Positions 45,601 to 54,489 of a stretch of DNA of 64,000 nt are shown piece by piece. Every line of letters starts with the position of its first letter. Positions within the stretch are counted from its first letter, which is position 1. The position numbers and the translations under genes were made by a program. The stretch comes from Alentia gelatinosa. Taxonomy: Eukaryota; Annelida; Polychaeta; Phyllodocida; Polynoidae. The stretch is from NCBI GenBank assembly GCA_950022655.1, contig OX465579.1, positions 42,263,950 through 42,327,949 of the forward strand. The letters are read 5' to 3'. The notes beneath the pieces were generated by a model, which was given only the letters and a program-made list of their open reading frames with translations, was not told the DNA's origin and ran no database searches.

Positions 45601-48346
45601 GCACCCCTCAACTGGGACTACATTGACTCGTATATATGGGGGGTATCCTGCTTAACGGGGTTCTACTGTACATTCATGAAAAAAAATCATCTGGTCACAT
45701 GGATAATTCCCTGCAGTTCGAATCTCACTGGAGGAGACCTGTTTTCCATTCACCATACCCGCATCGAAGGGTCAGATTCAAGGATCCATGATAGGTAACC
45801 AATGTAATGTAAGCTCAATTGATAAAATGGCTTCCGATGATAACAAAACATAGCCTGGAATGATGCAATAATACAATGCAAGATCCTCTCAGCAGGCATG
45901 GTATCTTAAGGTACGTCCACACCAGACCCAGTTATTTCGGTTTTCTGGTTTTATATGTAATGGTATATGAAATTTCCATTACATTAGACCATTTCTTTTG
46001 CCATAGAGACAGCACCTAGCCTCGTCACAGACATATAGATACTAGTGGAGATAGGAATGATTAGGAACAATAACGACTGTTTTTTTTCTAAACCCCGCAG
46101 CTATCATTGGTCGAATTTATTCAAATGTGCGGATGGTGGTCGTTTAAGTAGGAGGACTATGTTATTTTTGGATTCATTGAAAAGTCTCGGCCTGACTATG
46201 CAGCTGTCTATATATAAAGCCTCTCGGTTTCCTTTAGATAATGTAGGAATACAGTGGAATAAGGACTTTATGGATGCCCCCCCCCCCCCAAAAAAAAAAA
46301 AAAATTTAAATTTAAAATTAAAAAAAGATCCAGTTCTATTTAAGTCAGGGTTCTTTCAGATCCCCCTCGCCTCCACAATAGAGAATCTCTAACCCATCAA
46401 GCCTCAGCGATTCTTCCCATCTCCCTTAAGGGCCATGTTAATAGTATAGTTCCCAGTGTGCTGATAATTGAGATATGTCAGTAAATGGAGATATCATGAA
46501 TAGTAATTGAGGGTAAACGTGGCTATCACGAGCACAATGAAGAGAGTTGCACTTGGTGTTTAGTGTTCGACCCCATTTTCCCTTCCCATTGGTCAATTTC
46601 CTAATTTCTGCAGAGAGATTTTTCCAACGCTGTTATCGTATAACAGAAAGCAAACCAAAATTGTATACAAAGATATCAGGAATAGTAGATCCAGATTATA
46701 TTAGAGGTAAACTTCCCGTAGCAGATCATGCTGGGTGCTTTTTGGGAGTGGACTATGGGGCCCGTTGAAAGATATAGGATCCTACATGTAGACCCTTCTC
46801 TGTATACCACAGAGACCCAGGGACGATATGGTAAACCTATTCAACACGTATGGACGACCTTATGGATGGCTAAGACTGTCTTAGTAAACAAACTTTAATA
46901 TTATTAAACGATAACCCCTGTACAAGATACAGAAAAGGGTCTTCATGTACGATCTTAGATTATTAAACGGGCACCAGGACCACCCGCCTGAAGAATGTAG
47001 GCAGTTATATAGTAGTGCTAATAGGAGCTCGCGCCCCCTTAAAACGGCGCGGTTCGCATGAAATAAACGGCGACGCACCAACCTGCAGTGTGAAAGTAGT
47101 TTTTTGTGTGTGATTAAAGCAGCTTTATACCAATCACATACTAACCGCTGCTACTTTATCTTATTGAAAAGGATGTCCTCGCATATCTGGTAGCATTTGT
47201 CCTTGTAATAAAGAGTCTGACCAAGTACCATTAGTTAAGGCTAATACGTTTGCGATCAGTCCAAGACTGCATGTTTTAGTCGTAAACGTAAGTCTGGAAG
47301 AGAAAGCTATGCATATCTAGGTAGGAGGTGAGATAGCAATTATTTTTTACTATAGGAGCGTTGAATCAGCTACGACATTGTGACAACAAATTACAATGGT
47401 TCTCAAATGTGTATTTGGAGACAACTTAAACTTGATTTTGGCTAAATGTTAAATCTGAAACTTGAGTTTTTAAGTATTGCTAGCCTGACTTCACTGCTAT
47501 AATATTGATGTAACTCTGGAAAATCTGTGTTACGAATCAACAAAGTTGCAAGCTCACATGGGTTACAGAAGATCTTCCGTATCCCTGTCTCTGTAAAAAA
47601 AAAATACACCGATGGGAGTATATATATATATACATTCCACAACTGAATGCACATAGTCGCACACACCTTAGCCATGAATGCGTAATGCTTGATATCCAAA
47701 TTAAACAAAGAACCTTACATATATCTGACATTAAAGAAGAGATAAATACCTTCCTTTGCAATGTACTTAAGACAACACCAATCCGAGATAACACTTCCCT
47801 CCCTTTGTGGCACTAAACTTAACATATAAGTACACAATCTGGTCCCCTCAGTGCTAAATGCTATCAAATAGCAAGAGTTCAGAAATTAACGCTCATATGA
47901 GAGCAGCGTACTGAAAGAGCTGGTATGCCTACTTGTACTTTACGTAAGTTACTATCCAACCCAAATTTTAGTAGCGATACCTGTATTTATCTGTAAAATT
48001 ATAACGGAAATACACGTACATGTATGTGAATACATACATTTACATGTTCATTCATACTTTCATGCCAAATATTCTCGCAGTTATATATTTATGGTGTCCA
48101 CTTGCTCTTTATTCTGAGTTTAGGGGCTTTCTATTGCAAGTCATTTTAAGGAAAAGAAGATTTAAAAAAAGGAAAATATTACAAGTAGTGTGGATTTCGT
48201 TGCAGCTTCGTAACCAAGCGGAGACGGAGCTGAGAGCGCTGAGGGCTGAACTGACTCAAAAGAAGATAAACATGTCGCTGAACCGGTCGAAAATATCAAC
48301 ACAGGATATGTCGCCTAGGACACCAGTACCAGCCACCAATCGGTAG
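13162..48346 (+). CDS. SPATA1: SPATA1 orthologue (spermatogenesis-associated protein 1), 12 exons; first coding exon not found
   Basis: Exons: 13162-13268, 17121-17238, 31016-31069, 31671-31884, 34605-36468, 40111-40357, 40931-40994, 41779-41904, 42320-42498, 44071-44115, 45016-45114 and 48206-48346. All have AG acceptors and GT donors, phases fit at every junction, and the total is 3258 nt (1085 codons and TAG). N-terminal residues from LVDLHVYVVP to VFLKSVG, the segment KQEFQLKVKNF-PP, and the C-terminal RDLWKKRYFEEKK to LRALRAELTQKK follow vertebrate SPATA1 in order; the last is the family's conserved C-terminal coiled-coil domain. Vertebrate SPATA1 is about 450 residues, so this protein is more than twice as long, mainly through exon 34605-36468. 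SPATA1 is testis-enriched and reported to bind the intraflagellar transport protein IFT20; a role in sperm or cilia is inferred. The start codon must lie upstream, ending in phase 0. Confidence 0.9.
15223..15280. repeat. 20-bp tandem triplet
   Basis: Units atactacccaaggttgccgt at 15223, 15243 and 15263 (the last diverges after 16 bases). Nearly identical units mean a recent local expansion. Confidence 0.85.
15451..15600. repeat. Near-palindromic hairpin element
   Basis: The arms 15451-15517 and 15532-15600 are imperfect reverse complements over about 65 bp: 'tagggaaac…ccagtgaaaggaag' against 'cttcctttcaccgg…gtttccctcta', and 'ggcttggaaaaattactgccc' against 'gggcagtaattttcccaagcc'. The loop is about 14 bp. 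It may be a foldback MITE, since coordinated arms without coding content are typical of these. Confidence 0.75.
17121..17238 (+). CDS. SPATA1: SPATA1 exon: N-terminal domain, second part
   Basis: The acceptor is cattctccag and the donor CGG|gtaagt. It completes the split Arg and encodes SLREELEGQLGYD followed by REYVFLKSVGRCLT. In the family the same place has 'LRALRERLGEFLGED…KFLFLKCIG'. It ends in phase 0. Confidence 0.9.
18112..19108 (-). mobile_element. 1-kb inverted-repeat element flanked by TTTAA (full copy)
   Basis: A 997-bp element with ends GCCTGTATTCCACCAAC and (inverted) GGCGGTATTCCACCAAAC. It is flanked on both sides by TTTAA (18107-18111 and 19109-19113), a perfect 5-bp target duplication. 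Its sequence is the reverse complement of 52031-53012. The interior is markedly CpG-rich and contains, on the minus strand, an ATG-started frame (18664 downward, MCMARYGARIL-KVSEFS) that also starts in the other copy but diverges soon after. No transposase was recognised. It is a non-autonomous DNA transposon by structure; the superfamily is not assigned. Confidence 0.75.
20528..20970 (-). pseudogene. Retrocopy-like sequence with poly(A) tail
   Basis: On the minus strand a GC-richer segment ends with AATAAA (ccaataaaaaag) and, about 10 bases later, a short A tract (20530-20540 on +). This looks like the 3' end of a reverse-transcribed mRNA or a SINE. Two overlapping open frames (to 20625 and 20608) end just before the signal, but neither product is recognised. 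The alternative is the real 3' end of an antisense host gene. The compositional step at about 20970 favours an inserted copy. Confidence 0.4.
21464..21497. repeat. 17-bp tandem duplication
   Basis: tatgctgtgtataggca occurs twice without a gap, directly before the SINE-like copy at 21511. Confidence 0.8.
21511..21741 (+). mobile_element. SINE-like dispersed repeat, copy 1
   Basis: Shares about 130 bp with 24532-24660: 'ccagcagtggtagatttact', then 'aggccaatccttctcatacc' and 'tgtgggaagtaaaa…ctct.acctcggt'. It ends in a tail of the type ggacgttaaatcaaaccaac, the kind of 3' end common in invertebrate SINEs. No clear A and B boxes were seen, so a tRNA origin is not shown. Confidence 0.55.
22516..22953 (-). 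pseudogene. Penelope-like element fragment with GIY-YIG endonuclease
   Basis: Read on the minus strand, the translation gives CRYCPKLNTSGRI, then NLIYCIERTRCGIQYVGQT, then ELKRRFVQHFCNIKG, RHFTSEGH and finally RNLLEFNWIQRLHT-PLGLN. This order (Cys-rich lead-in, I-Y-C…Q-Y-V-G-Q-T as the GIY-YIG core, the R-x-x-x-H helix, the H-F-x-x-x-G-H strand and the WI-x-x-L-x-T-x-x-P-x-G-L-N end) is the endonuclease of Penelope-like retroelements. Stops interrupt it, one in the lead-in and one before the last motif. The reverse-transcriptase part is not present upstream, so this is a dead fragment. Confidence 0.85.
24532..24726 (+). mobile_element. SINE-like dispersed repeat, copy 2
   Basis: The second copy of the repeat at 21511-21741, with few substitutions over the first 130 bp. 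Its tail is ggatgttaaactaccgaaac followed by aaacaaaac. The middle segment differs in length between copies. Confidence 0.55.
26798..27018 (+). mobile_element. hAT-like MITE, degenerate copy
   Basis: Shares the body 'ttccattttttgacatggaa', 'ttgagcctcatt', 'ccctcagccccatgccatgg' and 'cccacgttttc' with the copies at 28754 and 41289. Terminal repeats are decayed (ATGGCAG; AGCTGG). GACTCT directly precedes and follows it (26792-26797 and 27019-27024), consistent with an eroded target duplication. Confidence 0.55.
28754..29012 (+). mobile_element. hAT-like MITE
   Basis: Begins CAGAGATGGCATTTTCC and ends CTGACATTACTG, with the same internal order as 41289-41554. TGTCTA lies on both sides (28748-28753 and 29013-29018). 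CAGRG ends are characteristic of hAT transposons. It is too short to encode transposase. Confidence 0.6.
31016..31069 (+). CDS. SPATA1: SPATA1 exon: short 18-codon exon
   Basis: Acceptor ctttcctttccag, donor TTG|gtaaga, phase 0-0. It encodes IRPKQEFQLKVKNFLPPL, corresponding to 'KEKQESELKLKSFAPPY' in vertebrate SPATA1. It directly follows the previous exon in the family alignment despite the 13.8-kb intron. Confidence 0.88.
31671..31884 (+). CDS. SPATA1: SPATA1 exon: end of N-terminal domain and start of linker
   Basis: Acceptor catcttccag, donor ACAG|gtacgt. It starts AYVPEVFLLEASPEY, matching 'ALQPELYLLP', then changes to a Ser/Pro/Asn-rich linker (SSYPSSGVPSGRN). It ends one base into a Gly codon that the next exon completes. 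Confidence 0.85.
31885..34604 (+). other. SPATA1 intron (2.7 kb)
   Basis: gtacgt to ctgacag. It holds a 33-bp tandem duplication (32386-32451) and otherwise A+T-rich unique DNA. Confidence 0.65.
32386..32451. repeat. 33-bp tandem duplication
   Basis: Two copies of the unit that begins tgaaatcagtttcaacac (32386 and 32419), identical by eye, inside a SPATA1 intron. Confidence 0.85.
34605..36468 (+). CDS. SPATA1: SPATA1 giant low-complexity exon (about 621 codons)
   Basis: Acceptor tttttccacctgacag, donor CGGTTACG|gtaagt; it is open for its whole 1864 nt and in phase with its neighbours. The encoded part is rich in Ser, Asn, Asp, Arg, Pro and His with almost no hydrophobic clusters, so it is probably disordered. 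From 35137 to 35605 it carries the 16-residue repeat RERTRDPQRDQSYDPS and variants. From 35953 to 36210 it carries a His/Asn/Gly-rich block (HSNVHSNGH-type). It ends with SDDSGISEMDEADRRRAEERLR, the start of a charged helix continued by the next exon. Vertebrate SPATA1 has only a short linker here. Confidence 0.85.
35137..35605 (+). repeat. 48-bp coding tandem repeat in SPATA1
   Basis: Eight units, each 48 bp or 16 codons, of the type RERTRDPQRDQSYDPS, preceded and followed by shorter RDPS/REPS pieces. The DNA unit contains CACGTGA palindromes. Substitutions between units keep the frame and mostly keep charge (T/M at one site, Y and S constant), as expected for expansion under coding constraint. 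The antisense strand is also largely open, as a by-product of the period. Confidence 0.85.
35953..36210 (+). repeat. His/Asn-rich degenerate repeat in SPATA1
   Basis: An imperfect hexanucleotide-scale repeat of 'aatGGtCACAGCAATGTCCAC' type units gives a protein stretch alternating H with N, G, S or V (HSNVHSNGHGN pattern), roughly residues 614-700 of the known part. Histidine every second to fourth residue could bind metal ions; this is inference only. Confidence 0.8.
36469..40110 (+). other. SPATA1 intron (3.6 kb)
   Basis: gtaagt to gttaacag. It contains an (AT)n microsatellite (36629-36666) and a G run near 39337-39354. No other gene or named repeat is supported. Confidence 0.65.
36629..36666. 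repeat. (AT)n microsatellite
   Basis: About 19 uninterrupted AT dinucleotides; likely length-variable. Confidence 0.95.
40111..40357 (+). CDS. SPATA1: SPATA1 exon: charged coiled-coil segment
   Basis: Acceptor ttgttaacag, donor GAC|gtgagt. It completes the split Arg and encodes a highly charged helix (DRRQDLLELERRRQEVVDRE, then KEEEQARWQQW) followed by a Gly-rich hinge. GC-rich compared with the flanking introns. Confidence 0.85.
40931..40994 (+). CDS. SPATA1: SPATA1 exon: short acidic exon
   Basis: Acceptor ctatttacag, donor TTAA|gtaagt. It encodes NDEALDELLGANDEPVDQQEL plus one base of a Lys codon. It joins in phase with the exons on both sides. Confidence 0.8.
41289..41554 (+). mobile_element. 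hAT-like MITE, best preserved copy
   Basis: A 266-bp element with terminal inverted repeats CAGAGATGTCAG (41289-41300) and CTGACATCCCTG (41543-41554). The flanking octamers GCTTTACA and GATTTACA are nearly identical, as expected for the 8-bp duplication of hAT elements. The body contains 'ccctcagccccatgccatg'. It lies in the SPATA1 intron before exon 41779. Non-coding. Confidence 0.7.
41779..41904 (+). CDS. SPATA1: SPATA1 exon: coiled coil before the C-terminal domain
   Basis: Acceptor ttttaattggcag, donor ACAAG|gtgtgt. It encodes AKLMEDLEDARAERKETEKR and continues KRAKAMQNKTQQRRTQ, equivalent to the 'EERRYLERNREELVKTVEKL' coiled coil of vertebrate SPATA1. Confidence 0.85.
42320..42498 (+). 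CDS. SPATA1: SPATA1 exon: core of the conserved C-terminal domain
   Basis: Acceptor ctctttttag, donor GCACAG|gtgggc. It encodes (A)RDLWKKRYFEEKKKTAPLEE and then ELEALHRKIMSQLEQTKEKD, the best-conserved part of the family ('GWKKKYFDTKKVTASMEE…YYKKLLMQLEARE'). Confidence 0.92.
42499..44070 (+). other. SPATA1 intron (1.6 kb)
   Basis: gtgggc to ctctttag. A+T-rich, with a short (AT)n tract near 42843-42868. Nothing else recognised. Confidence 0.6.
44071..44115 (+). CDS. SPATA1: SPATA1 45-bp microexon (probable)
   Basis: Acceptor ttctctttag, donor GCTCAG|gtgatc. It encodes SEYYIPRTKRKIDAQ in phase 0-0, so the reading frame is kept whether it is used or skipped. At the same place vertebrate SPATA1 has a short variable stretch before the last coiled coil. 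The weaker donor suggests alternative use. Confidence 0.6.
45016..45114 (+). CDS. SPATA1: SPATA1 exon: C-terminal coiled coil
   Basis: Acceptor ctcgtatttcag, donor ATGAAG|gtgggt. It encodes SNLKIQATKYQHEIEDLQRR followed by VENVKMKLTSEMK, matching 'NYLIIQITEVQHAIDQLKRKLDTDKMKLIVEVK'. Phase 0-0. Confidence 0.9.
45115..48205 (+). other. SPATA1 intron (3.1 kb)
   Basis: gtgggt to ttgcag. It contains a small inverted-repeat element (45580-45672) and a C run followed by an A run near 46278-46303. A tRNA B-box-like 'agttcgaatctcactgg' near 45717 hints at a SINE fragment but is too little to call. Confidence 0.55.
45580..45672. mobile_element. Small MITE with CCCCGTTAAGC inverted ends
   Basis: The left end tgtaccccgttaagc (about 45584-45598) is inverted at the right end as gcttaacggggttctactgta (45650-45670). 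The whole is under 100 bp. A related end (ccgttaggcggagttctactgta) occurs alone at about 57781-57803. The TA-bounded, TACAGTAGAAC-type terminus recalls Tc1/mariner MITEs, but that assignment is inference. Confidence 0.5.
48206..48346 (+). CDS. SPATA1: SPATA1 last coding exon
   Basis: Acceptor tttcgttgcag. It encodes LRNQAETELRALRAELTQKK (family: 'MRKQAVSDLRTLKAELAQKK') and a Ser/Thr/Pro-rich tail ending PVPATNR and TAG at 48344-48346. The 3' UTR follows; AATAAA occurs at 49021 and later, but the poly(A) site actually used cannot be fixed. Confidence 0.92.
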   Translation, partial: LRNQAETELRALRAELTQKKINMSLNRSKISTQDMSPRTPVPATNR

Positions 48347-51300
48347 TGCTTCCAAGCACAGATCTCTGCTCCACTCTCTGTGTACAATTCCTGTGATACC
48401 TACATTTTGTTCTCTGTCAGGAGAAGAAACGAAAGCATATCTATTGCTTTTCCTTTTAGGAACTGGGGTTTGAACCTTTCTTTTTATAGCATTTCGATTC
48501 CAAACAAGATGGATTTTATTCGATTGAAGTTCCCAAATTACAATTTCGGGGTTACCTCAGTGTCAGACCTTAATCAAATTTAGGTACGGCATTTGTGTAT
48601 TGTATGTATTGGATAATGGTATTCAAGACGTTAAGTTACGCGTATATAGCATATTTATTGTATACAAAGTAAATTCTCCGCGTTGCGAATTATACCGTAG
48701 TTAACATCATTGAGCCTTTGTATTGTGAACACATTTTAAAACAAATTATCATAAGCATTTATTTCTACATAGAAATGTTTACCTTATTATTGACTTATTA
48801 CCTACCGTGGTTTAATCACCGATGGCAGCCATATCAATCAGAAGCCTACATATAAAGGGGGAATTATTGAATTTATTATTGTAATTATCCGCATAATTTC
48901 CATGACAAATGTTGATTATTAACGTAACTCTAAATTGCTGCTGGTCCCGTCGATTCTTATAGGTCACGACGCTATCAGAAGTTGATTAGACATTTCTCTG
49001 ATGACTGACGGATAAAAGTAAATAAATAGTATGTGTGGGGTATAATTTCTGGCAATCAGCTTTGGTTTTATTAGTCAGGGTCGATGGCTTTTCGATCGAT
49101 GAATACCTTAATGTTATCCATTATGAAAGGAAGAAAACATGAACTAGGAATTTATATAGGCCCCTATACGTTGAAAACAGAAAAAAATAATGAAAGTAGT
49201 GATTGAATAGTTTTTTCCTATTTTGATGCTAAGACTGTGATAACATATATGTACGTTCTATCTCTTTTGTCATAGGGTTAAGTATGTCTTTATGGGCCTA
49301 TCATATGACACTTGTACTCATCCCATCTACTACTGTCAGAACTATGTGATCCGTACTGAACCTCGTAAGTGAAAGATAACCAAGCGCCGAGTCGGTTCCG
49401 CTTTATCTGGATCAGAATATATATATTGAAACTGCTATATTCATTACTCAAGGTATATTCATAACACGGGCTTATCATTTAAGTCCGTGTTCATTATTTG
49501 CGTAAATACGTTCCCTCAACTTCGAATATAACGCTGTTTATTCCTGTCCTCCTCAAGATCATATAATGCATTTTACTAAATAAAATATTACGTGTCACAC
49601 ACACAGCATAAAAAACAACAGTCTATTTGCAATCAGTACTGACAATTCGTTAATATAGGTTTAACTTTTTGTTCTTCATTGAGTGGCAAACTACCACAGC
49701 ATAACTGTACGTAATCGTAATTCTTTCCACTGTCATTCAGTCTTGACATTTTATTGAATTTCGTGTTTTCTCTCTGTAAAATTGTTATTGATATATCTTA
49801 AAAACTATGGCATGAGACCTAGAATTTGAGATTCATATAGTCCATCCGGATTGAAAAAGTATCCTTCAGGCAAAACTAAAATGAAAGGTATATAATTTTT
49901 ATTATATTTTGATCCTATCAGTGTAAATAAAGTTAATTAATCGAAAATAGGTGAGTTTTGTTTATTTTCTTCTATTTTTTTGTGGTAGGATTTTCTTGGA
50001 TTTCCGGATTGTTTTACAGCCCAAGGGTCAATCCACTCCCCTCCGAGATCTTTGGTGGCGCTAGCGCTTACAAATCTCTGCCCCAACCCAAAGCTGGTTT
50101 CCTGGGTATCTACTAAAGACGGGGGAGACCAGCGAATATTTCAGATTCAAAACAAGGCAACTGTCAAAACTTATATAAGTCAAACAACTCACATATCATG
50201 AGTATGGAAATATGGGAATTGTTAAAGGAGCTTCACAGACAATCCAGCTGTTTCTTTTTCAGACTTAAACCATTTTATAATGGGATTCCACAGTTGATTA
50301 GACGGCCCCTTCAGAGGAGCACATTGGCATTGACAAAACAAAACCCTGCAACACATGAGGTATTTTCCACTCTAGAAAGTAATCCCAGAGACTGTGTCTG
50401 GTCACACATGAATAATAACAGAAAGGAGAGTATTTTATTTACCATATAAATATTTTCATCTCTATATATACAAGTAGAACACAAAATACCCGCAAAAGCC
50501 CTCAGAATTTAGGATGTTTCAAAAACTGGTGCCCAAACTGGGCCCAAACAGGCAGGTTGGGGCAGAGATAAGAGTGACCGCAGTAAGTTGAGCGCAGGAA
50601 CTCTGTTAGCAGAGTGGGGTCAATCTTTGGATAATTTCAATTCAAGACGAACATTGAGGGGTCGGGGTTCAAAACGAAAGACGATGGGAGTTATTTGCAC
50701 AATTTTGGTAATTTCAGCTCTGGCCAAGAAGTCGCGTAGAATTAGCTCAAAATGCAGGAGCTTTCGGGTGTTTTGCCCCCGGGGCCCCACTCAGGGCACT
50801 TTCCCTGAAACTCGTTGGGGGCCTATGCCGATTTTTTCGGATTTTTTTCTTTTACATTCTCATAGTGCCATGCCTGATGTATGATTGAAGACTATAGAGA
50901 TCAATCTAGTGGGCCACCCAACACCCCTACATCATTAATGATTTGAAAACTCGTAGATGTGGCAGCCACTACAAGTGCAACTACGGACAAGTGATACTCT
51001 GAACCCTAGTTGCCTTTTACCTGATATCAGGAGTATTAAACATGACAAGGTAGAAATCAACATGTTTTGGTCAAAGTCGTTGTTCTCCACGAGTTTGACA
51101 CAGCGCAATATGAACGAGGCGAAGCTGAGTGAATATCGCTTAGCCTTCAAATGAACAAGAGAATGACAATTTTGCCCAAAACGAGTCGCTTTCTGTAAAC
51201 ACCCCTGTAAACACTAATAGAATGGACGGCACACAGATGCCATATATAGACCATGGAGAACTGACTAATATTTGTAGGGGCATGGAGAATACTCTACCAA

Positions 51301-51870
51301 TATTAAGCCTATTGGACATAAATACCAGGGGTGAGGTAATCTTTTATTCGTGTTGCCTTGAAATTTGGACAGAGTGAAGAAGAAAGTTTAAAACAAAAGT
51401 GGTTTTTGAGGAGTCTTACCATAATCTGTAGTGCCCATACAATGCTCGAACCTAGTTGCCACTTCAGCAACTATATATATACACACGATCATGTATATAT
51501 TGGCTATATATATATATATATATATCATACACTGTCCCTAACGATGTTGTTAATATTAGGCCCACTGACCCCCTATCGCAAAATAATTGCAAACACATTA
51601 TCTGTATGTTTCTACTGGGGACGATCATATAAAGTGTGACGAGACTTGCTAAATAGTTTCAACCTTATATATGAAATATCCCAAGAGAAACTGATGAGGC
51701 GCTAGCATAGAGGAAATGGTTTGAAGTTGCATATATCACAAGAAGTACATAACAAGCCAGTCGCAGACGTATTTATAAGCGCGATAAGTGCTAAGCTGTA
51801 ATAAAGGGAAGAGAGTATGCCAAAAAAAGGAAAACCGAAATTATTTCATATGAATGTGTCTCATGTAACA
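48347..51870. other. SPATA1 3' UTR and gene-free region
   Basis: The first part is the SPATA1 3' untranslated region; AATAAA motifs occur at 49021 and near 49579 and 49926, any of which could end the transcript. From about 49970 to 50900 the base composition is more even and a few short frames are open, but no protein family is recognised. Confidence 0.45.
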
Positions 51871-51879
51871 GCACCACAA

Positions 51880-52026
51880 ATACAGACTGACCAATACTGA
51901 CCAAAACTGACTGACCGACTCATACTGACTGACCGCTAGTGTCTTGACCAATACCGACTGACCAATACTGACTGACCAATACTGATCCTGACTGACCAAT
52001 ACTGACTGATCAATACCGACTGACTC
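51880..52026. repeat. ACTGACCAATACTG minisatellite
   Basis: An irregular tandem array of short units of the type actgaccaatactg with variants (accgactgaccaat, gaccgactcatactg). It directly precedes the inverted-repeat element at 52031. Confidence 0.8.
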
Positions 52027-52030
52027 ATAA

Positions 52031-53012
52031 GGCTGTATTCCACCAAACAACCACTTTTTCAACGTCAACAGACGTTCCAGCTGACCTTTCAGCCGACGTC
52101 GGTTGAAACATCTGGGAAAATGGCCTCTAAATGCGTCGCTGCTCCACCGAAAGCCCCAACAGACGCTCATGTGGTTGCCATACGTGTGTCTGGTGGGTTC
52201 AAAGTTCCAGCAGATCCTAGCTGACGCCCCTGCCGTGGCGGCGACTGGTGGACGTTGGCCGCATTTTATGTAGTAATCAAGTTCTCCGATAGGCGGCGCG
52301 GCGTGCGATGATACACTGCGACACTCCAAACCCGCGAAAGCTGCGTATCGACCGGAGCAGTGTATCGGCCTGTCGAGATTTGTACGGGAACGGACAGAAA
52401 ACGTCAAATAACCGCGGAATTACACATTTAATCGAACAATGAAGGTAAATAAAGATAATGATTGATGTTATGAATGTGTATGGCACGCTATGGTGCTAGA
52501 ATTCTGCTGAAAGTGTCGGAATTTTCTGTCTGTTCGCGGCTTCGGGTATCGCCGGTATCGCTCACAATATGTTGGCAGCGTTCCCTCGCTGCAACTCCCG
52601 GCAGAACCCGCGGGCGGGTGTCATACCTCTTCAAATGCATCGGCCAGATGCCCAATTCCAGCCGATAAAATTCTAATGGATCAGTTTTTCGCGAGATAGG
52701 CACATTCTGTCTCTTGGAGGGTTATTGGAGTATCAGTTGGGATATCGCCTGAAGAAATCTGGTTGGTGGAAGCGCATTTCAAATGGCTCTCCTGCCAGAC
52801 GTTCAGCAACCGTGAGGCGACGTCCCAACAACCCCTATATCCTCCAACAGACTTCTTTAAACGTCTGGCAGGAGAGCCGTCGCTGCTGAAACGTCTGGTG
52901 TGTGCTTCCACCAACCCGACAGACGATTTAAAATAGAGCAGATCTGCCAGCAACCGCAGCAACCGCCATACGGGCGCTGTACAACGATTTTGTCTTTTTG
53001 GTGGAATACAGG
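52031..53012 (+). mobile_element. 1-kb inverted-repeat element (second full copy)
   Basis: A 982-bp element beginning GGCTGTATTCCACCAAAC and ending TTGGTGGAATACAGGC. It is the inverted counterpart of 18112-19108 along its whole length, including the CpG-rich middle and the ATG frame MCMARYGARIL-KVSEFS at 52474. The flanks (CATAA and TATAC) are not an obvious duplication here. It abuts the DIRS-like element and may have inserted into its left terminal region. Confidence 0.75.
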
Positions 53013-53073
53013 CTATACCAAACGACCTATACCAACTGACTTCAGCAGCTGTTCCACCAAGCCGGTACTAGTC

Positions 53074-54328
53074 ATGGCTGACACCCTTGTGGATGTTGCC
53101 AGACCATTTTGTGCGCTGGCGGGATTTGTGCGCTGCTCAAAGACAATTGCTTAGTGATGATGATACAACGTCTTAATCATCCACTGAGACGAGCGATTCG
53201 GACAGTTCTGATAGCTCTCGTCGCAAGAAAAAGAGGAGCAAGTCTAGTGAGTCAAAGCGATCAAGGACCAGTTCTAAGAGGCTATCTCGGAAGGAGGAGA
53301 AGAAGAGATTACGTAAGTTTTTGTTGAGAAGATTTATCGACAAGGCTGATCGATCTAAACCCATGTCTTTTGAGATGCTCATATTTTCGTCTGCATCCTT
53401 ATGTACTGAACTCTATGAGGACGGGGACGATGTTACATCCGTTACCTCTCTGAGAAAGCAGAAAACCGTACTTATACCACACAAGCCTTGTGTAAGTACG
53501 ACGAAGCATGTCGGGAAAAAAATGGCTATTGAACCGAAGTCATTTTTAGGTGTAGACCCTGGGCTCTCAACGAGATTCCTTGGAGTTGATGGCACTCGGG
53601 GGTGGAGAAGCAAAAGGTTCGTGCTTCTAGTAAATCGACCCCCAAGTTCCAGAAAGGTAAAAGCGATCGATCTAAACCACGTTTCTGTATAACTTACCAG
53701 GATAACAACTGCACACAGGTGAATTGTAGGTTTGATCATAAATGCATCATATGCGAAGGTGACGACTCCAGGGAGCTGTTTCATAAGTCGAGTGAGGTCT
53801 CGCCAGCGGCACGTCACATTTTGTAAGCGAGAGGCCGGCAACAGCAAGCGGCACCTCAAATCAAAGCGGCAGCAAAACTACTACCAATATCCCATTGAGA
53901 GCGGCACCTCCACCTCGACAGCGACGCCTCAAGTTCCATTGTTGGCCTCTCGCATTGGCGATGAGTACTCTCGTTTTAATAGCACCCTCCCGACTTTTGA
54001 AACAGCTCCCAGGTCCGACTGCGAGTTGATCCGAAAGCTAAAGGTTCAAAAATTGGATGAGGCCCAGGGTATGGGTGCCCTCGTAGATGCACCTAATGAT
54101 TTAGAAGTCAATATTTGGTCTTTTGATCATCAAGATGATTATCTTATTCACGATGTTGTCGATACATGTCCTGAAAAATATTTTCCCTGTGTAAGTCAGG
54201 AAGTTAGTAAATATGTTGTTTCGGAAACTGCCTTTACTGGTGAGGGAAGTGTGAAATCGGTTGGTGACAGCAATGAGTTGGTTGAAAATCAATGTATTTC
54301 CTTAGATAGTTCATCCATTCACATTTAG
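53074..54328 (+). pseudogene. Gag-like ORF of the DIRS/Ngaro-like element
   Basis: Starts MADTLVDVARPF at 53074, shifts frame by about 53114 and runs into a Ser/Arg/Lys-rich stretch (SSRRKKKRSKSSESKRSRTS), then 'LRKFLLRRFIDKADRSKP'. After another shift at about 53600 it shows the zinc-finger-like motif CITYQDNNCTQVNCRFDHKC with IICEG after it, typical of YR-retrotransposon ORF1. The last part (to 54328) is an acidic region with no motif. At least two frameshifts and one stop are visible. Confidence 0.75.
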
Positions 54329-54489
54329 GAAAGTACGAGCTGTATCACTACTGTAGAAAATAATCTAGAGACTGATTGTTAGAGTCAATATTGTGATAAA
54401 AGACTTATTGCCGATAACTATCGTTTCTGTATATGTGTTGACGGGCAAGCTCATATTCCGGTGAACTTAGCTGTAAATGCTCATATACT

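Noticed and set aside
45717..45740. tRNA gene or SINE B box (agttcgaatctc)
   Set aside because: No cloverleaf or A box in the expected place; an isolated B-box-like string is not enough.
53413..53859. 148-codon minus ORF
   Set aside because: Antisense to the gag-like part of the DIRS/Ngaro-like element, which has family motifs on the + strand.
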